A stretch of DNA of 64,000 nucleotides from NCBI RefSeq assembly GCF_947179165.1, contig NC_077240.1, positions 57,174,501 through 57,238,500 on the forward strand. The letters run 5' to 3'. Positions 46,119 to 57,881 of the stretch are shown in pieces. The stretch is from Solanum dulcamara. Lineage: Eukaryota; Streptophyta; Magnoliopsida; Solanales; Solanaceae. The position numbers and the translations under genes are program-made. The notes beneath the pieces are model-generated. The model had not been told where the DNA came from, ran no database searches, and saw only the letters and a list, made by a program, of their open reading frames with translations. Each line of letters starts with the position of its first letter. Position 1 is the stretch's first letter.

Positions 46119-48489
46119 TGTCATGACCCGATTTCTCAATTCATGATGGCACCTACTATAGCCACCAGTAGTTAAGCCAACCTATGAACTCGGAACGACA
46201 AGTAATGGGTTTGAGGGCGAAAACTAAAATAAAATACGAGTACAAGTCCCAAAAGTGGATCAAAAATATATATAATAACTGGCTAGTCTCAAAAAGGCAA
46301 AACACGGGTCATCCATACTGAAGGAGACGAAAATGATCCCAAAACGTCGAGTGCTCACCCTGGTCTTCGAAGCTGATTGCAACAGGCTCAATTTATCTAA
46401 GACGGTAGCTGGTGCTCGGTCCTGCATTACAAAAGTAGATGCAGAGTGTTGTATGAGTTCCAAGACAACAGGTACCCAGTTGGCATCATTGGCCAATTGA
46501 ACAGAAAAGGTAAAAATAATATGAAAAACCCAGCTACCATGCACTAGCCCGCTACACCATTCTATAAGGATCTAAGCCTGTCGGAGCGACGCCGGGGCAA
46601 CTATGGCAAGTTTACAACCTATGCTAAGGACATCATACTCCACAATATCAACAACATAATCATCCAACTTCTCTTACAATACTAACAAATATTAGATAGG
46701 GTCACATGCTTTTAATTACCCGAAAAGCCCAATAAAAGCTTAAAACATGGTTTCTAACCCCTAAAATATAAAAAAAAAAGCTACCCAACCCAAATTACAA
46801 CAATGTAAACATACTTTCACACATTTCAGCTCAATCTAAAGAAAAGAAAGTCGTAGCCTACCCATAGGTTGAACAGCGCGCTGTAAATCACTGTGCTGGA
46901 GTTTTTCCCTTACGAACGTCTTCAAAATGCTGCCACACTGTCAAAAAGAGAATCATAACATCGTTACAGTCATTTAAAAACTAATTTTATAATTTTCAGA
47001 GACAGACCAATTTTGGGGTCTAGAATGGGAAATATGAGATCCGCATCCGAAATTGACCCCAAAAATAAGTTCTAAACAGCATTCCAAGCTCAAGAATTAA
47101 ATTACAATACAATTCGGGGTGGAGAAATAACACAATATGATCATGCAATAAATTCCCACATTTTTAAGCTAAGAAGACAAATAAAGCAACATCTTTGGTT
47201 AGTGATTTCTCAAAAATGAAACTCTCCCGATCAAAAAAATTACACCATGACGTTCCTTGCAAAAAAAAACATAACTTAGCCTCAAAAATCACTAAAAATG
47301 GAGCTCAAATGATTAAGATACAATCTTCCAAAATTCAACACAATTTCAACCTGAAAATGACTATATGCAGCAGCTAAATTAATAATTTACCTCACACAAA
47401 TCTCCCCTCAAGATTCCAAGCTCGCCAACAGATTTTTCACAAAATTCTCTTGAATTTAGACCTTTAATTAGTCGAATTTGAGCTTGAAACGAAGGACAAA
47501 TCGAGCTTTGAAATTAAGAAGTGATGCTCAATTTCGTCCTTGGTCTTTTATTAAAAGACCAAGATTTGGCCTTCGTGAACGTGGCCTAAGTGGCCCGCGA
47601 ACGCGGGGGCAAAAGCCTCACACCTCCGTGAATGCGGCCAAGGCCCCGCGAACGCGGCCAACGCCTTACGAACGCGGAGGAAAAACATGCATACCTCTGT
47701 GAACGCGGCCATGGCCCCACAAACTTGGAGAGCAAGGACCGGGTCTCCGTGAATGTAGGCAAGGGACCACAATCGCAAAGAACAAATTCTCCTACACCAG
47801 ATATCAGCTGAAAAGATGATTTTTCTCAAGTTCAAATATTCTGATGGGGTGCCCAGAATTCGATTGGAATCCCGTGTGTGCAAACGAGATATGCTACCCC
47901 ACAAAATTTGATGTTCTAGACTCAATAACACAGTTAAAATTTCCATACGGGGTCATTACGACTAAATGTGGGTCCCAAATCCAAAGGCCATTTTGAGTCA
48001 AATTCCACAATAGGCCACGAAATTAGATCGGAAGCCTTAGAAAGTGAACGAAGGGTTGTTCTAGACCAAACTCAACATTTTGAAGCTAACCACGCTGTTA
48101 GAATTTTTATCTGAGTGCGTTTTTCAAGAATGTTGACCAAAGTCAATCATGGGCCAAATTTTAAAGGCAAGAGCAACAAATGGCCCCAAATTTGTATCGA
48201 TTGCCTCGACACTCGTGCCATCCATGCTGCTAGCCTAATTTGGCCATTCCGGACCTGATGGAACAGTCAGAATTCCATTCTGAGGTTATTTTCCTGAAGT
48301 TATGAACAAAGACAATTTTTCAAGTTATGAAAGCTCCAAAACAGGGAAACAAGCCTAAAACCTAAACGAACGACCAGGCGACCGAGCTATCGGCGCCAGC
48401 AGGTCATAAATGACCCGGGGTCGCTACAAGAATGTTCTAAACGATGAAACGAAAGCAGTATTAGGAAAATGACTTGGAGGGTCATTACA
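46119..48489 (-). repeat. Gypsy 5' LTR (2.37 kb)
   Basis: On the plus strand it begins tgtcatgacccg and ends gggtcattaca. Compared with the 3' LTR it lacks about 0.7-0.8 kb, including the 50-bp tandem array, with the junction near 46535. It contains a near-perfect palindrome ttggtcttttattaaaagaccaa (47540-47562 region) that includes a TATA-like core, and a GC-rich array of 'gcgaacgcgg' words (47590-47740). Confidence 0.88.
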
Positions 48490-48606
48490 CGGCGTTTGTC
48501 ATCATGATCATTGGCCAGACGGATGGCATATATGGGTCATAGCCGCCTGCCGGCAACGAAAACTCTTTGTTTCTCTACCAGAATCGTAAAAGCTTTGATA
48601 CCATTT
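48490..48606 (-). other. Copia leader with primer binding site
   Basis: On the minus strand the LTR is followed by aaatggtatcaaagc, a tRNA-Met-type primer binding site (one mismatch), and about 100 bp of leader before the gypsy insertion. Confidence 0.75.
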
Positions 48607-48871
48607 TGAAGAAAAATATTTTATTTATAAAGTCAAAATCACTTGAATCTTACTTGAAGTTCTCTATGTTTTTGTATTTTCTGTATATTCTAGTGTTGAA
48701 AATAACGTAACAACATTCCTATTTATAATAATAAGAAATCAAATTAAACTAGGATTAGAAAATCTATTCCTATATAAATTAGGACAAACACATCCTAACT
48801 AGATATGAATTAAATAAATAATCATAAACAACTTAGGATTCCTGCTCTAATTTTTCATTATTATTCCAACA
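48607..48871 (-). repeat. Copia 5' LTR (265 bp)
   Basis: Bounded by tgaagaaa and ccaaca on the plus strand (TGTTGG...TTCA on the minus strand) and adjacent to a primer binding site. Size is typical of small copia LTRs. The 3' partner is at 29640-29786. Confidence 0.75.
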
Positions 48872-48904
48872 ATATTTTTCGACAAAATTTGCTAACAAAG
48901 CAAA

Positions 48905-49235
48905 ATATACGTACATTTATTAATTCGTCCCAAATATTTAAAAGTATTGTCCGATTTTACAGCTATTTCTTCCACTGCAATTAATGCAACGGATCGACAA
49001 AAAGCAAAAAGAAGTAGCTATAGAAATAAGATTGTATCATGACCATCACCACAATTCATAATGAAAATAGATGTACATCCATCAATTTGTCCCAAGCATT
49101 TAAAAGTAATGTTCAACTTTACAGCTACGTCCTCTAGGACCTCTACTGCAGTTAGTCTGCAAGGGAACTACAAGAAGCAAAAAAAAATTAGCTATCAAGA
49201 GTAAGATTGTATTATAACCATCACCACAATTCAAT
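48905..49235. repeat. Imperfect tandem duplication of about 160 bp
   Basis: 48909-49058 and 49071-49232 share 'cgtcccaa-atttaaaagta', 'tttacagcta', 'aagattgtat' and 'accatcaccacaattca' in the same order with about 80 percent identity. Non-coding. Confidence 0.7.
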
Positions 49236-49842
49236 ATCTTAACCTAACTAATTAAGCAAATATCAATTGCTAGTAAGATTGTATCGTGGCGCAGAGACAC
49301 TTCTTGTTAAGCACTCATGATATATATAAGCCAAAAGTTTGCCTAAAATACTGTAGAAAACTCAAAAGTCATGCTGGGGAGATATTCTTAAAAATGCATT
49401 TTAAATTTATGATTACCCGTTACAAAGAAGTGAAAGAACAGATATATGGAATACGAATTTAATCCCAAAAACTATTAAATTTAAATGTGCAATTGATTCT
49501 ACTATTAAAGAATTAAAGGTACATCCATGATGAAGTCTTTCCTGATGGATAATTAATTAAACAATATAATTAGGCTCTTTTTGTCTTCTTGATAATAATA
49601 ACTTACTACAATTTAATATTATTTCATACATAACTTGAAATGTATATTTAATTTTAGGTACAATAATAACATAAAAGATATTATAGGATTGAAGGGTACA
49701 AATGCTAATCAATTTTTTATGGGCATTTTACTAATTCAATTTTTGACTTACTATATTATAAATGGGAAGCCTCAAAGTAAAAAGTTGAAAGACCAAAATA
49801 ATCATCAAATGTTAATATTTTGCCTTTAAATCTTTCATTTAT
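49236..49842. other. No gene seen
   Basis: AT-rich spacer. A 64-codon plus-strand frame at 49635-49829 has no recognisable feature. Confidence 0.3.
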
Positions 49843-50980
49843 TCAAAAACATATCTAAATTATCTATTTTTTGAATTTCATATCTAAATTGTTGGGAGTG
49901 TGAGTTTCATATATAAACTATCACTCATTAATTTGAGAAACACAAATCTTTCTTTTATTACACTCTCTTGATGGTTGTGTACTACACTCTCGGTTTTATT
50001 TATAAAAAATTGTCACATGACACTTCACATGGATAAAATATTTCACCTTGGAACTAAATAAATTATTTCTATTAGTTAAAAGTTAAAGATTAATGTATCA
50101 CTATCCAAAAAAAAATATTTTTTTAAGAAAATAAAATTTAAATCATTTTTCTTACTCCACTCCACCACCTCCTCCCACCGTAACCCCCCCCCCCCCAAAA
50201 AAAAAAAAAATTTAAAATTTAAATTTCTTTTATAAAAGTTCTAACAAAAAATTCTTACTTCACCCCCACCAGACACACACACTCCGTCCAAATATTTTTT
50301 AGATATTATTCTTATTTTTTCAGAAAATAAAATCTTATCGCATCCCACATAACCTTCCGCTACCATTTGTTTTTTCTCGTTTTGTATTTATATACATATG
50401 TTTTCAGGAAATATATTCTATTTGAAGAAAAGATTTTTTAAAAAATACTTTTTTATTTTTTGGTATATTACGCAAGTAGAAAAAATTACTTTCCTAAAAA
50501 CATGTATATATCTAACAAAAACGGAAAAACAAAATGTAAAAAAAAAAAGAGTGAAGCGTTAGATTATTTTTTTAAAATAAAAATAATATCTAAATTTTTT
50601 TGGGAGGAGTGGGTGTTTTTTTTTTTTTTGGGGGGGGGGGGGGGGGGTTACGGCAGAGGAGGTGGTGAAGTTGTGTAACAAAATTATTTTTAATTTTATT
50701 TTTTTAAAATAAATTTGTTTGTTTTTGGATAGTGATACTTTAATCTTTAAATTTTTAACTTACAATAATAGTTTATTTAATTTTTGTCAAGGTGAAATGT
50801 TTTATCTATGTGCAATGTCATGTGGCAAAATATTTTAAAATAAAAGAGAGAGTGTATTACACACACCACTAAGGTGTGTTTCTCCAAACTAATGAGTGAT
50901 AGTTTAGGTATGAAACTCACACTCTTAATATTTTAGGTATGAAGCTCCAAAAAGAAAAAATAATTTAGGTATATTTTTGA
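49843..50980. mobile_element. 1.1-kb foldback element
   Basis: The first about 370 bp and the last about 370 bp are imperfect inverted repeats: 'gagtgtgagtttcata', 'aaactatcactcatta', 'ttcaccttg' and 'gtatcactatccaaaa' on the left recur reversed on the right. Even the middle is partly self-complementary. The left arm contains C13A14 (50184-50210) and the right arm T14G18 (50616-50647), in mirrored positions. Flanks catttattc / cactttattc look like a 9-10-bp target duplication, pointing to a Mutator-like non-autonomous element. Confidence 0.8.
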
Positions 50981-51029
50981 CACTTTATTCATGAAAAATT
51001 TAATACAATTCAAAACCAAAAAAAAGATA

Positions 51030-51926
51030 GGGTAAACTACACAAAATAGACCCATTTGTGAAACTATTTAGGAAAAAACTAAGTTCATGCCCCATAAAAG
51101 CAAAATAATTACAAATAAATACCCCTTTATAATCCATACCCCCCAAAGCATGAGATTCGCTAGCAAAATACCGTCGTAGTATCAATATACTAACATGGTA
51201 TCATTGAGACTATTTTAGTCTTTAATGATACCACTACAGTATATCTATATATTGTCATGTTATCATTGATGTCTACTTAAATCCTTTAGCTACATCTCTA
51301 TAAAATCATCATATACTGACATGACATCATTAAGGATCGTTTCATATAATCATTAAGGATCGTTTCATACAAATATTGAATGATAACATCATAGTATATA
51401 TATACTTTGATGGTATCATAAAGGTTTTCCTAAGTCATTCGATATTACATTAATGATACTACCATTGTATATTCGTATATTATCATGACATTGAAAATCC
51501 TTAATAAGACACTTTTAAAATCTTCAATAATACCATAAAAATATCTTGATACCTTATCGGTATCATATAGGATTGAACTCTTTTTTAAAAAAAATTAATA
51601 AAACAATTAAGAAAAAATTATTAAAATCACAATCTTATTTATTAAACTAATTAGTAAATATATTCTTTGTGATACTCCGTTGGTATGTAGATACCCTATC
51701 GATATCATATAGGACTGAACTTAATCCTCTGTGATACTCCATCGGTATATGATACCCTATCGATACCATGTAGGGTGGACGATGACGTCAGCGCACGAAT
51801 TTAAAATAATTAAAGAGAGTACAAGGGTAATTAGTTTGGCCGAAGGGAATATAAAGAAATTATTTAGGGAAGGGGTATGGAGTGATAAACATTTTGTTTA
51901 AAGGATCCATTTTGTGTAGTTTTCCC
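51030..51926. mobile_element. 0.9-kb element with terminal inverted repeats
   Basis: Left end gggtaaactacacaaaatag and right end (reverse complement) gggaaaactacacaaaatgg match at 18 of 20 positions, a common end sequence of Solanaceae Mutator-like MITEs. The interior contains many short 'gatac-ctatcggtatcata' words and no coding region. No clear target duplication. Confidence 0.75.
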
Positions 51927-52430
51927 AACTATTTATCCAAATTGGATCCAACCCAAATTATTTATCTTTAATGAACTCATAGCCCAATCTATTCACCCTC
52001 TTACCCCCACTTTCTCCTTTCTTTTTTCGCGCATGACGTCAGCATCATTGTTATGAGTTAATCCTCTGTGATACTCTATCGATATCTTGATACAATAGCG
52101 GTATCATATATGACTGAGCTTAATTCTTTGTTATAGTTCGTCAGTATATTGATACTCTATCGGTATCATATATGATTGAACTCTTTTTTAAGAAATAAAA
52201 ATGAAATAATTAAGATAAAAATATTAAAGTCACAATCTTATTTATTAAACTCTAAATTAATAGAAAAAATATTTTTTTTGATACTCCGTCGGTATATTGA
52301 TACCATATCGATATCATATATGACTGAGCGTAATCCTCTGTGAAACTTCATCAGTATATTGATACCCTATCGGTATTATATAGAGTGGATGCTGACGTCA
52401 TCATAACGTCAGTGTGCGAATTTAAAAATA
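51540..52430. repeat. Repeated 'gatacc-tatcggtatcatat' modules
   Basis: Words such as 'gatactcc-tcggtatattga' and 'taccctatcggtatcatat' recur about ten times across this stretch. A block of roughly 300 bp (51540-51830) is repeated at about 52160-52430, each with a 'gacgtca' sequence at its end. The second block lies outside the right terminal repeat of the previous element and may be the remains of a second copy. Confidence 0.6.
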
Positions 52431-52529
52431 AATTTATGTTATTTAAAAATAAAAAAAGAATATGAGAGTAATGAGACATATAAAAATAAATATTTTTTAG
52501 GGGGGTATAAGTGTTCTTTTCCAAAAAAA

Positions 52530-53180
52530 AGAGTAAAGAAAGGGAAGCTTACATAAATATACTATAATACATATTACAGAGAATAATTTATAAAACACAT
52601 ATAATACAAATTTTATTGATGAATAATACATTTATCACACACTTTAATACACTTATAATACATTGTGTCAATTTCTTACAAAAATAAGCATAATATATTT
52701 TTAAAAATATTTATAATACATTTATATCACATGCATAATTCACTTTTAATACATAATGCAGATTTATTATAGTATTATAAATATATTTCTATAAATAATA
52801 ATAAATAATAAATATTGTTAAAATTAATAATTATTTATTAAAAAGAACTCACTCAAGTAATTTTTCCCTAAAGAAAAGTGAGAGTTGTATGGTTAGCCCA
52901 TAGTAAATGAAAAGGCAAATGGATGGACTTTAGTTTGTTGTTACTGCAATCATTTAGTGCGGTTTTGTTTAGTTAATCAATTTTTTAAGGGTTTATTATT
53001 ATTTATTACGATTAATATTATTATTATTATGATCAACTTTTGATTTAAAACTTTCCCAGTTTGGTATTCAATATAGCATAATATGATTATTATTTTATAT
53101 TTAATTAATTAGATATTTTATAATATTTTGATTTAATATAGATATAACGGTAATTCAACTTTACACTTTGAAGTTTCCCA

Positions 53181-53186
<6 letters not shown>
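52530..53186. other. AT-rich DNA, no gene seen
   Basis: Contains many 'ataatacat' words between 52550 and 52760; otherwise featureless. Confidence 0.35.

Positions 53187-53226
<40 letters not shown>
53187..53226. repeat. (AT)20 microsatellite
   Basis: Uninterrupted 40-bp run of AT dinucleotides. Confidence 0.97.
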
Positions 53227-53229
<3 letters not shown>

Positions 53230-53854
53230 ATTTTTCTCCCATTAGTTAACAGGCTAATGTTTCACTATTTAATTTGCATGCACGTCGTCCTATACAAGCG
53301 GATTCAAGATTCACTAGGATTCAAGAAGCATCTTAGTTTAGTATATTTGTTTTGCACGTGTGTTTCGCATTAATCAATAAAATTATATATAAAAACAAAA
53401 TTATAAAAAATAGCAATTGATATTTAAATAAATGTTATATCTATTTAAATAATATAAATAAATATTGTATCTCAAATATGCTTTTGTCTATTGTATTTCA
53501 CTTTATCTTCTTTTACAAATGATTTTTGGAATTTATATTCTTTCTAGAAAAAATTACACTTTAGTGCAGCCCGTAACAACATAAGTAATACCAATATGAA
53601 TGAGAAATAAATTAAGAAAAAAATATGCCTCAGATCCGCTCGTAATCTGCACAAGTCTCAAATAATGCACTCCACATGAATTTTCCTTTACATGCATAAG
53701 AATATTGAAGAATCAATCAATAATTGTTTATATAGATTTGTTCATATATTAATCAAATACTGTCTAATAACTTTAGAAAGACTACAAACATATTGATGAG
53801 TGAAAACTGAAAAGTTGAAAAAGAAAAATAACATTCATGGAACATTATAAAAAA
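53227..53854. other. No gene seen
   Basis: AT-rich spacer without recognisable motif on either strand. Confidence 0.3.
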
Positions 53855-53965
53855 GGCAGTTTGGTGCACTAAAGCTCCCGCTATGTGCAGAGTCCGGGGA
53901 AGGGCCCGACCACAATGATCTATTGTACGCAGTCTTACCTTGCATTATATCTAAAAAAAAAAAAA
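53855..53965 (+). mobile_element. AU-type SINE
   Basis: Contains 'ggtgcactaaagctcccgct', 'gtccggggaagggcc' and 'tctattgtacgcag-cttacc', the conserved body of the AU SINE family known from Solanaceae and other angiosperms. It ends in 'ctaaaaaaaaaaaaa'. The 5' tRNA-derived part looks short, and flanking duplications are not visible. Confidence 0.75.
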
Positions 53966-54685
53966 TTTTCTTTCCATTTTGGATACATGCTTGTTATATG
54001 AAAAAAAAAATAGGAGGAGATGTTTGTAACAACTCAAACTAGAAAAATAATTTCTAACAATTTCAAATAAAACAAAAGAAATTTAGCTCTTAAACTATAA
54101 TTCTTAATCAATTTTAAAAATTTTACTCTTTGTACTCACATACTACAGATATAGTGATTTTTTCTCATAAGATTTTTTTTTTTTGATAAAAACGTTTTTA
54201 TAATGGAAAAATTGTCAATTAAAAATAAATTAGAACATTTCCTTTCACTTTTAGGTGTAGGACTCTTCCTTCATTCTGTCTCTCATAATTTGGAGGTTTC
54301 ATAGTAGGAGAATAATATTTTACCTTATTTAAAACATAACAAAAAGAAAAACGACCTATCCCCTAAATCAGCAACTAAACTATACCATGTTTGTTCTCCC
54401 ATATTCCTACATTAACACGAGATACCATAATACAATACTATTAAAACTATTGATTAGTAGGAGTTCTAAACTATTACAAATAAGTAGAAATTTAACATTT
54501 ATTACTTTAATTAATCTTAAAATCATAAATATTAAGTTAATAGTTAAGTGATAACTAATTGAAAAAAACAATAGTAAATTGCTATGAAATTATATAAAAC
54601 AATAAGAAGGAGAAAGTAGGGAAAAGAGAGAAAGCTTCTTATTCCTCTTGAAGGATATTTAGAAGTTAATTACAATGAAGGAAAA
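53966..54685. other. No gene seen
   Basis: AT-rich spacer without a credible frame. Confidence 0.3.
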
Positions 54686-54688
54686 TCA

Positions 54689-55105
54689 TTATAGGGAAAA
54701 ACTAACTTGGTCTATTCCTAGCTTTTCTACCAAAGAATCCACATAATAGACATTCATTAGAATACAAATATGTTTATAACACTCCCAAGAGTATACATAT
54801 CTAATAATACCCATTTTCGAGGCCTCATTAAAAACCTTATAAGAAAAATCCAATGGGACAAAATCTTGTGAGGGAAAAAGAGTACATCGCATATTAATTC
54901 CCCCTAATGAGAACATCAATCCAAATGATTTGAATCTTCACATTCCAAACTTGTGCACCATCTTCTCGAATATTGTAGTTGGTAGAGACTTGATGAATAA
55001 ATCAGTCATATTACTACTTTGAACAAATCTATTGCACGTTGATATTACCATTCTTGGGAGCTCATGTGTGTAGCTTTGACGAAATGTGTTTCATTCTATC
55101 TCCTT
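54689..55105 (-). pseudogene. Copia polyprotein 3' end and adjoining tail
   Basis: The minus strand at 54940-55060 reads QSSNMTDLFIKSLPTTIFEKMVHKFGM, the RNase H end of copia polyproteins ('xADIFTKSLPxxxFxKLVxxIGM'). It runs on with CTLFPSQDFVPLDFSYKVFNEAS (54830-54905 region), which corresponds to the well-known conserved non-coding 'ctctttttcc...ttttgtccca-tggg-ttttc' block that follows copia genes in plants. The rest of the element is absent. Confidence 0.75.
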
Positions 55106-55866
55106 TTCTGAATTATCCCTTCATGATCAAAGAATTCTGCAAATTCCTTACTTCATGATCAAAGAATTCTACAAGTTCTGATCCTCACTTCAACTTGTTT
55201 GCGCAAATAATCAATTGTCTTTTGAAAACTCCTCAAAAGTTTTGATTCAAGTCATCAACTTGACTAATAATACAAAAGATTCTTGATTGATTTAAGAAAA
55301 AATTAGTGAACTAATCAAAATTCTCAACTTATTTAATGAAAATGACTATAGTTTAAAAAAATTATCAATAATAGATATCTTATAGTTATATGGCAAATTA
55401 AAAGTATCCCAATTTAGTTCCTAATTTTTCTCTACTTTTTATGCACATTTGTAGAAAAATTTTAAAAAATAAAATAATAGTGAACTGACACGTTATTTCC
55501 CACATTAAGTCTTCTATATCTTAATGGTCACTTTATTTTCCCAATTCACTATTCTCTCTCTAAATTTTTCTTCAGTTCCCGCTGTACTCTCTTACTTTTT
55601 CTCTATTTTTTTTTCAAAATTTTCAAAATCTATCCTCAAAAGAATCTCACTAATTCAGGTAACAAAATATTCATCATAAATCACGCTAGATTTTATTGAT
55701 TTGTATTTTTTCTGATTTTTCGGTATTTCCTAGTTTATATTGTGGTTCATGTTCGGCTTTTATATTTGTTTATCAATTTTTTGATTTTAGTTAGGTTAAG
55801 GAAAAGAAAAAAATTCGTCTATTTCAGTAGGAATTTTGATTAGAAAAAGCACGAAATTTCACTTCA
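55106..55866. other. Upstream region of the Ulp1-like gene
   Basis: AT-rich. Somewhere here the left end of the Mutator-like element must lie, but without its right end the terminal repeat could not be identified. A C/T-rich stretch at 55545-55620 resembles a plant 5' leader, and 'ttcag|gtaac' at 55654-55660 could be a splice donor in it. Confidence 0.35.
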
Positions 55867-56139
55867 ATGTCTGATTCAAGGAGGATTACAAGAGGTATCC
55901 CATATAATCATCAAATTTTTGGGGATTTTCCCTCTTTTGATCTTTGCATTACTCAAGGATTGATCGAAAATGTAGGGGCTGCGTCTAAAATAGCCGAAGA
56001 GAGATCGAAGTTTATTCATGATCCAATCCCCATGCAAAATATTCAACCTTCAACCGAAGCAGGAATTATGGTTGAGGATCAAACTGGGGATGAACAAATT
56101 CATGAACTTCAAATTGATGAGGAAGTATTTTACTCATAA
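55867..56139 (+). pseudogene. Ulp1-like gene, first exon
   Basis: Open for 90 codons from an ATG. It contains FGDFPSFDLCITQGL, similar to the 'PSFSLGxTQ' motif that opens many plant DUF1985/Ulp1 element proteins, and an acidic C-terminal part. The open frame ends in TAA at 56139, but a donor (gaa|gtattt, about 56123) would join it to the DUF1985 exon downstream. The actual splice is inferred. Confidence 0.6.
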
Positions 56140-56949
56140 ATGTCATTGCATGTGCAAATTTTATTAAATTTTTGTATTTATAAGCTTAAGTGAATGTTGT
56201 ATTCAAACTGCATTAGCATTGATTTTTTTGTATCCTGCCTATGGAAATACAAGTTTGCTTGATTAATGTATCCTAGGTACTATCACAGTCTATCTATTAT
56301 TGTATCCTAAATTTTGAGTGTAGTTTGATTCGCATCTTTTATGTTATATGTATACAATAAACATTAGCCTACAAATTACATTTAGGATACATACAATGTG
56401 ATTTATATGTCAATTTATTCAAAAAAATTTGTATCTTTTATGATAATGTAATCACAATATATTTTTAGGAGTTTTTCTATCCTAACTGAAATTATATTAC
56501 CTCTCATGGTGTTTTGTATCATATATGAATAATATATGAATTATTATTGTTTTTGTATCATATCTCATAGTATATTATCTCTTATATGTATTAAATATGC
56601 CAATGAATATGTTCTTTTGTTAATGTATCCTATGTATCATGTCCACTTTGAAATACAAGTGTGCCTTTGTTAAGGTATTCTATCTATTAATATAGTATAG
56701 AGGATTCTGTTAATGTACCCTAAGATTTAGTGTAGTGTGATTTGTATCATGGAATACATACTTGCAAAAATAATTAGAATAATAATGAGATACAAATAAC
56801 AATTAATATACAAGCCACATTAACAAGAATTTCAGTGTGTATCCTAAGTGTTAATTTATTCACTCTTATATGTAGTTTTATTTCTATTATATTTTTATTG
56901 TTGTTGTCACTTTAAATCATAATCTATTGATATAATTAAACATATGCAG
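56140..56949 (+). other. Probable first intron, rich in 'tgtatcct' words
   Basis: Separates the first exon from the DUF1985 exon and ends with a fair acceptor (catatgcag). 'Gtatcc', 'gtatcat' and 'gtattct' words recur more than a dozen times. The same vocabulary fills the spacer at 61.0-62.1 kb. No coding motif. Confidence 0.5.
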
Positions 56950-57777
56950 GGAATTGAATTTCATGTTTAAGACTCCCCAACTAAAGCACCACACATGCAG
57001 TGCTATAGTAACAATTTGATTATAGAAGACTTCACAGAGCATCTTCCCCAGCATGTGTATAAGGTATTCTGTGAGAGCACATGCTTTGGGCATTATATGA
57101 GAATGAATAATTGTTATGCTCAAGCACAAATACCTAGATGCCTTATGGTTCTAGAACTCGAAACAAGTTCTCGTCAAGCTTTTACCATCCGCGTTAATGG
57201 AATGATTTTGACATTCACAATTAGAGATTTTGCATTAATAACTGGATTAAATTGTGTTGGCGATGAGGAGGATTTTAAATTTGACACGAAAGTACCGAAT
57301 AGGTTTATGCAACAGTATTTTGAGGATGCTAGTAATGTCCAAAAAATAGATTTGATTGAGAATTTTAAGGAAAAGGTGTGGGATGACAATGACGCAGATG
57401 CTTTAAAGTTTGCCATCTTATATTTCATCCATACTTTTGTTTATTCTGGTGAAAAGAATACAAAAAGAATACCTAGGATTCATTTCGATTTGGTTGAGAG
57501 CGAACGATACAAAGATTATCCATAGGGTAAGAAAGCTTTCAATCTGTTGGCAAAGAGCATTTGCAAGAGAATGACGGGGTCAAAGAAGTTTGAAAGAATA
57601 GGCGGAATGCCTATTGCCTTGCAAGTATGGCTATACGAGTGTAGCTCATCTACCAACCTCAAAATTGCTCGTAAGGTTGGTGATCGCATTCCCAGATTGC
57701 TCAACTGGGAGACGATAGAAGCAAAGCCTCGTTATAACAAATTAATGAAAGGCATATTCAGCGATTCAAATAACAAG
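56950..57777 (+). pseudogene. Ulp1-like gene, DUF1985 exon
   Basis: The long frame from 56995 reads ...FCESTCFGHYMRM, RQAFTIRVNGMILTFTIRDFALITGLNC, and VYSGEKNTKRIPRIHFDLVES, the DUF1985 hallmark ('SCFGxxL...F.VxGxxxxFSxxEFALITGLxC...L..D...F..YPWG'). The expected tryptophan in 'YPWG' is TAG (57523-57525); the frame then continues unbroken with KKAFNLLAKSI...IGGMPIALQVWLYECSS...IPRLLNW to a donor at 57777. DUF1985 function is unknown; it is found mainly with C48 proteases in plant MULEs. The region 56950-56994 also carries a TAA. The rest is remarkably well preserved. Confidence 0.9.
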
Positions 57778-57881
57778 GTATTTTTGTTAAATTAATGTAT
57801 AAAATACTATCTTATCTGTTCATTTTCTAGTAGTACTTATGTTTGCTTTCATCAAATCGATCTTTTTTTTTCCGGTTGAAG

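Larger units (their letters stand above)
30265..48489 (-). mobile_element. Chromovirus-type Ty3/gypsy element
   Basis: Minus-strand element. The 5' LTR is 46119-48489; primer binding site 46101-46117; gag-pol 45909 to about 41160; 3' LTR ends at 41119 and continues left to about 30265 with a 7.6-kb organelle-DNA insertion between 30818 and 38512. The order gag, protease, RT, RNase H, integrase and the integrase tail type indicate a Del/Tekay-like chromovirus. The left tip of the 3' LTR (about 100 bp relative to the other LTR) is lost, and no target duplication of the right-hand flank (cggcg) is found on the left. Confidence 0.85.
29640..48871 (-). mobile_element. Copia element, gutted and split by a gypsy element
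   Basis: The two ends of one minus-strand copia element survive on either side of the gypsy element: a 3' LTR remnant (29640-29786) with adjoining polypurine tract and 3' tail, and 48490-48871 with leader, primer binding site and 5' LTR. Both LTR pieces share 'attcctatataa-ttaggacaaacacatcctaacta' and finish at '...ttattattccaaca'. All copia coding sequence is missing, so a deletion must have accompanied or followed the gypsy insertion. Confidence 0.75.
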
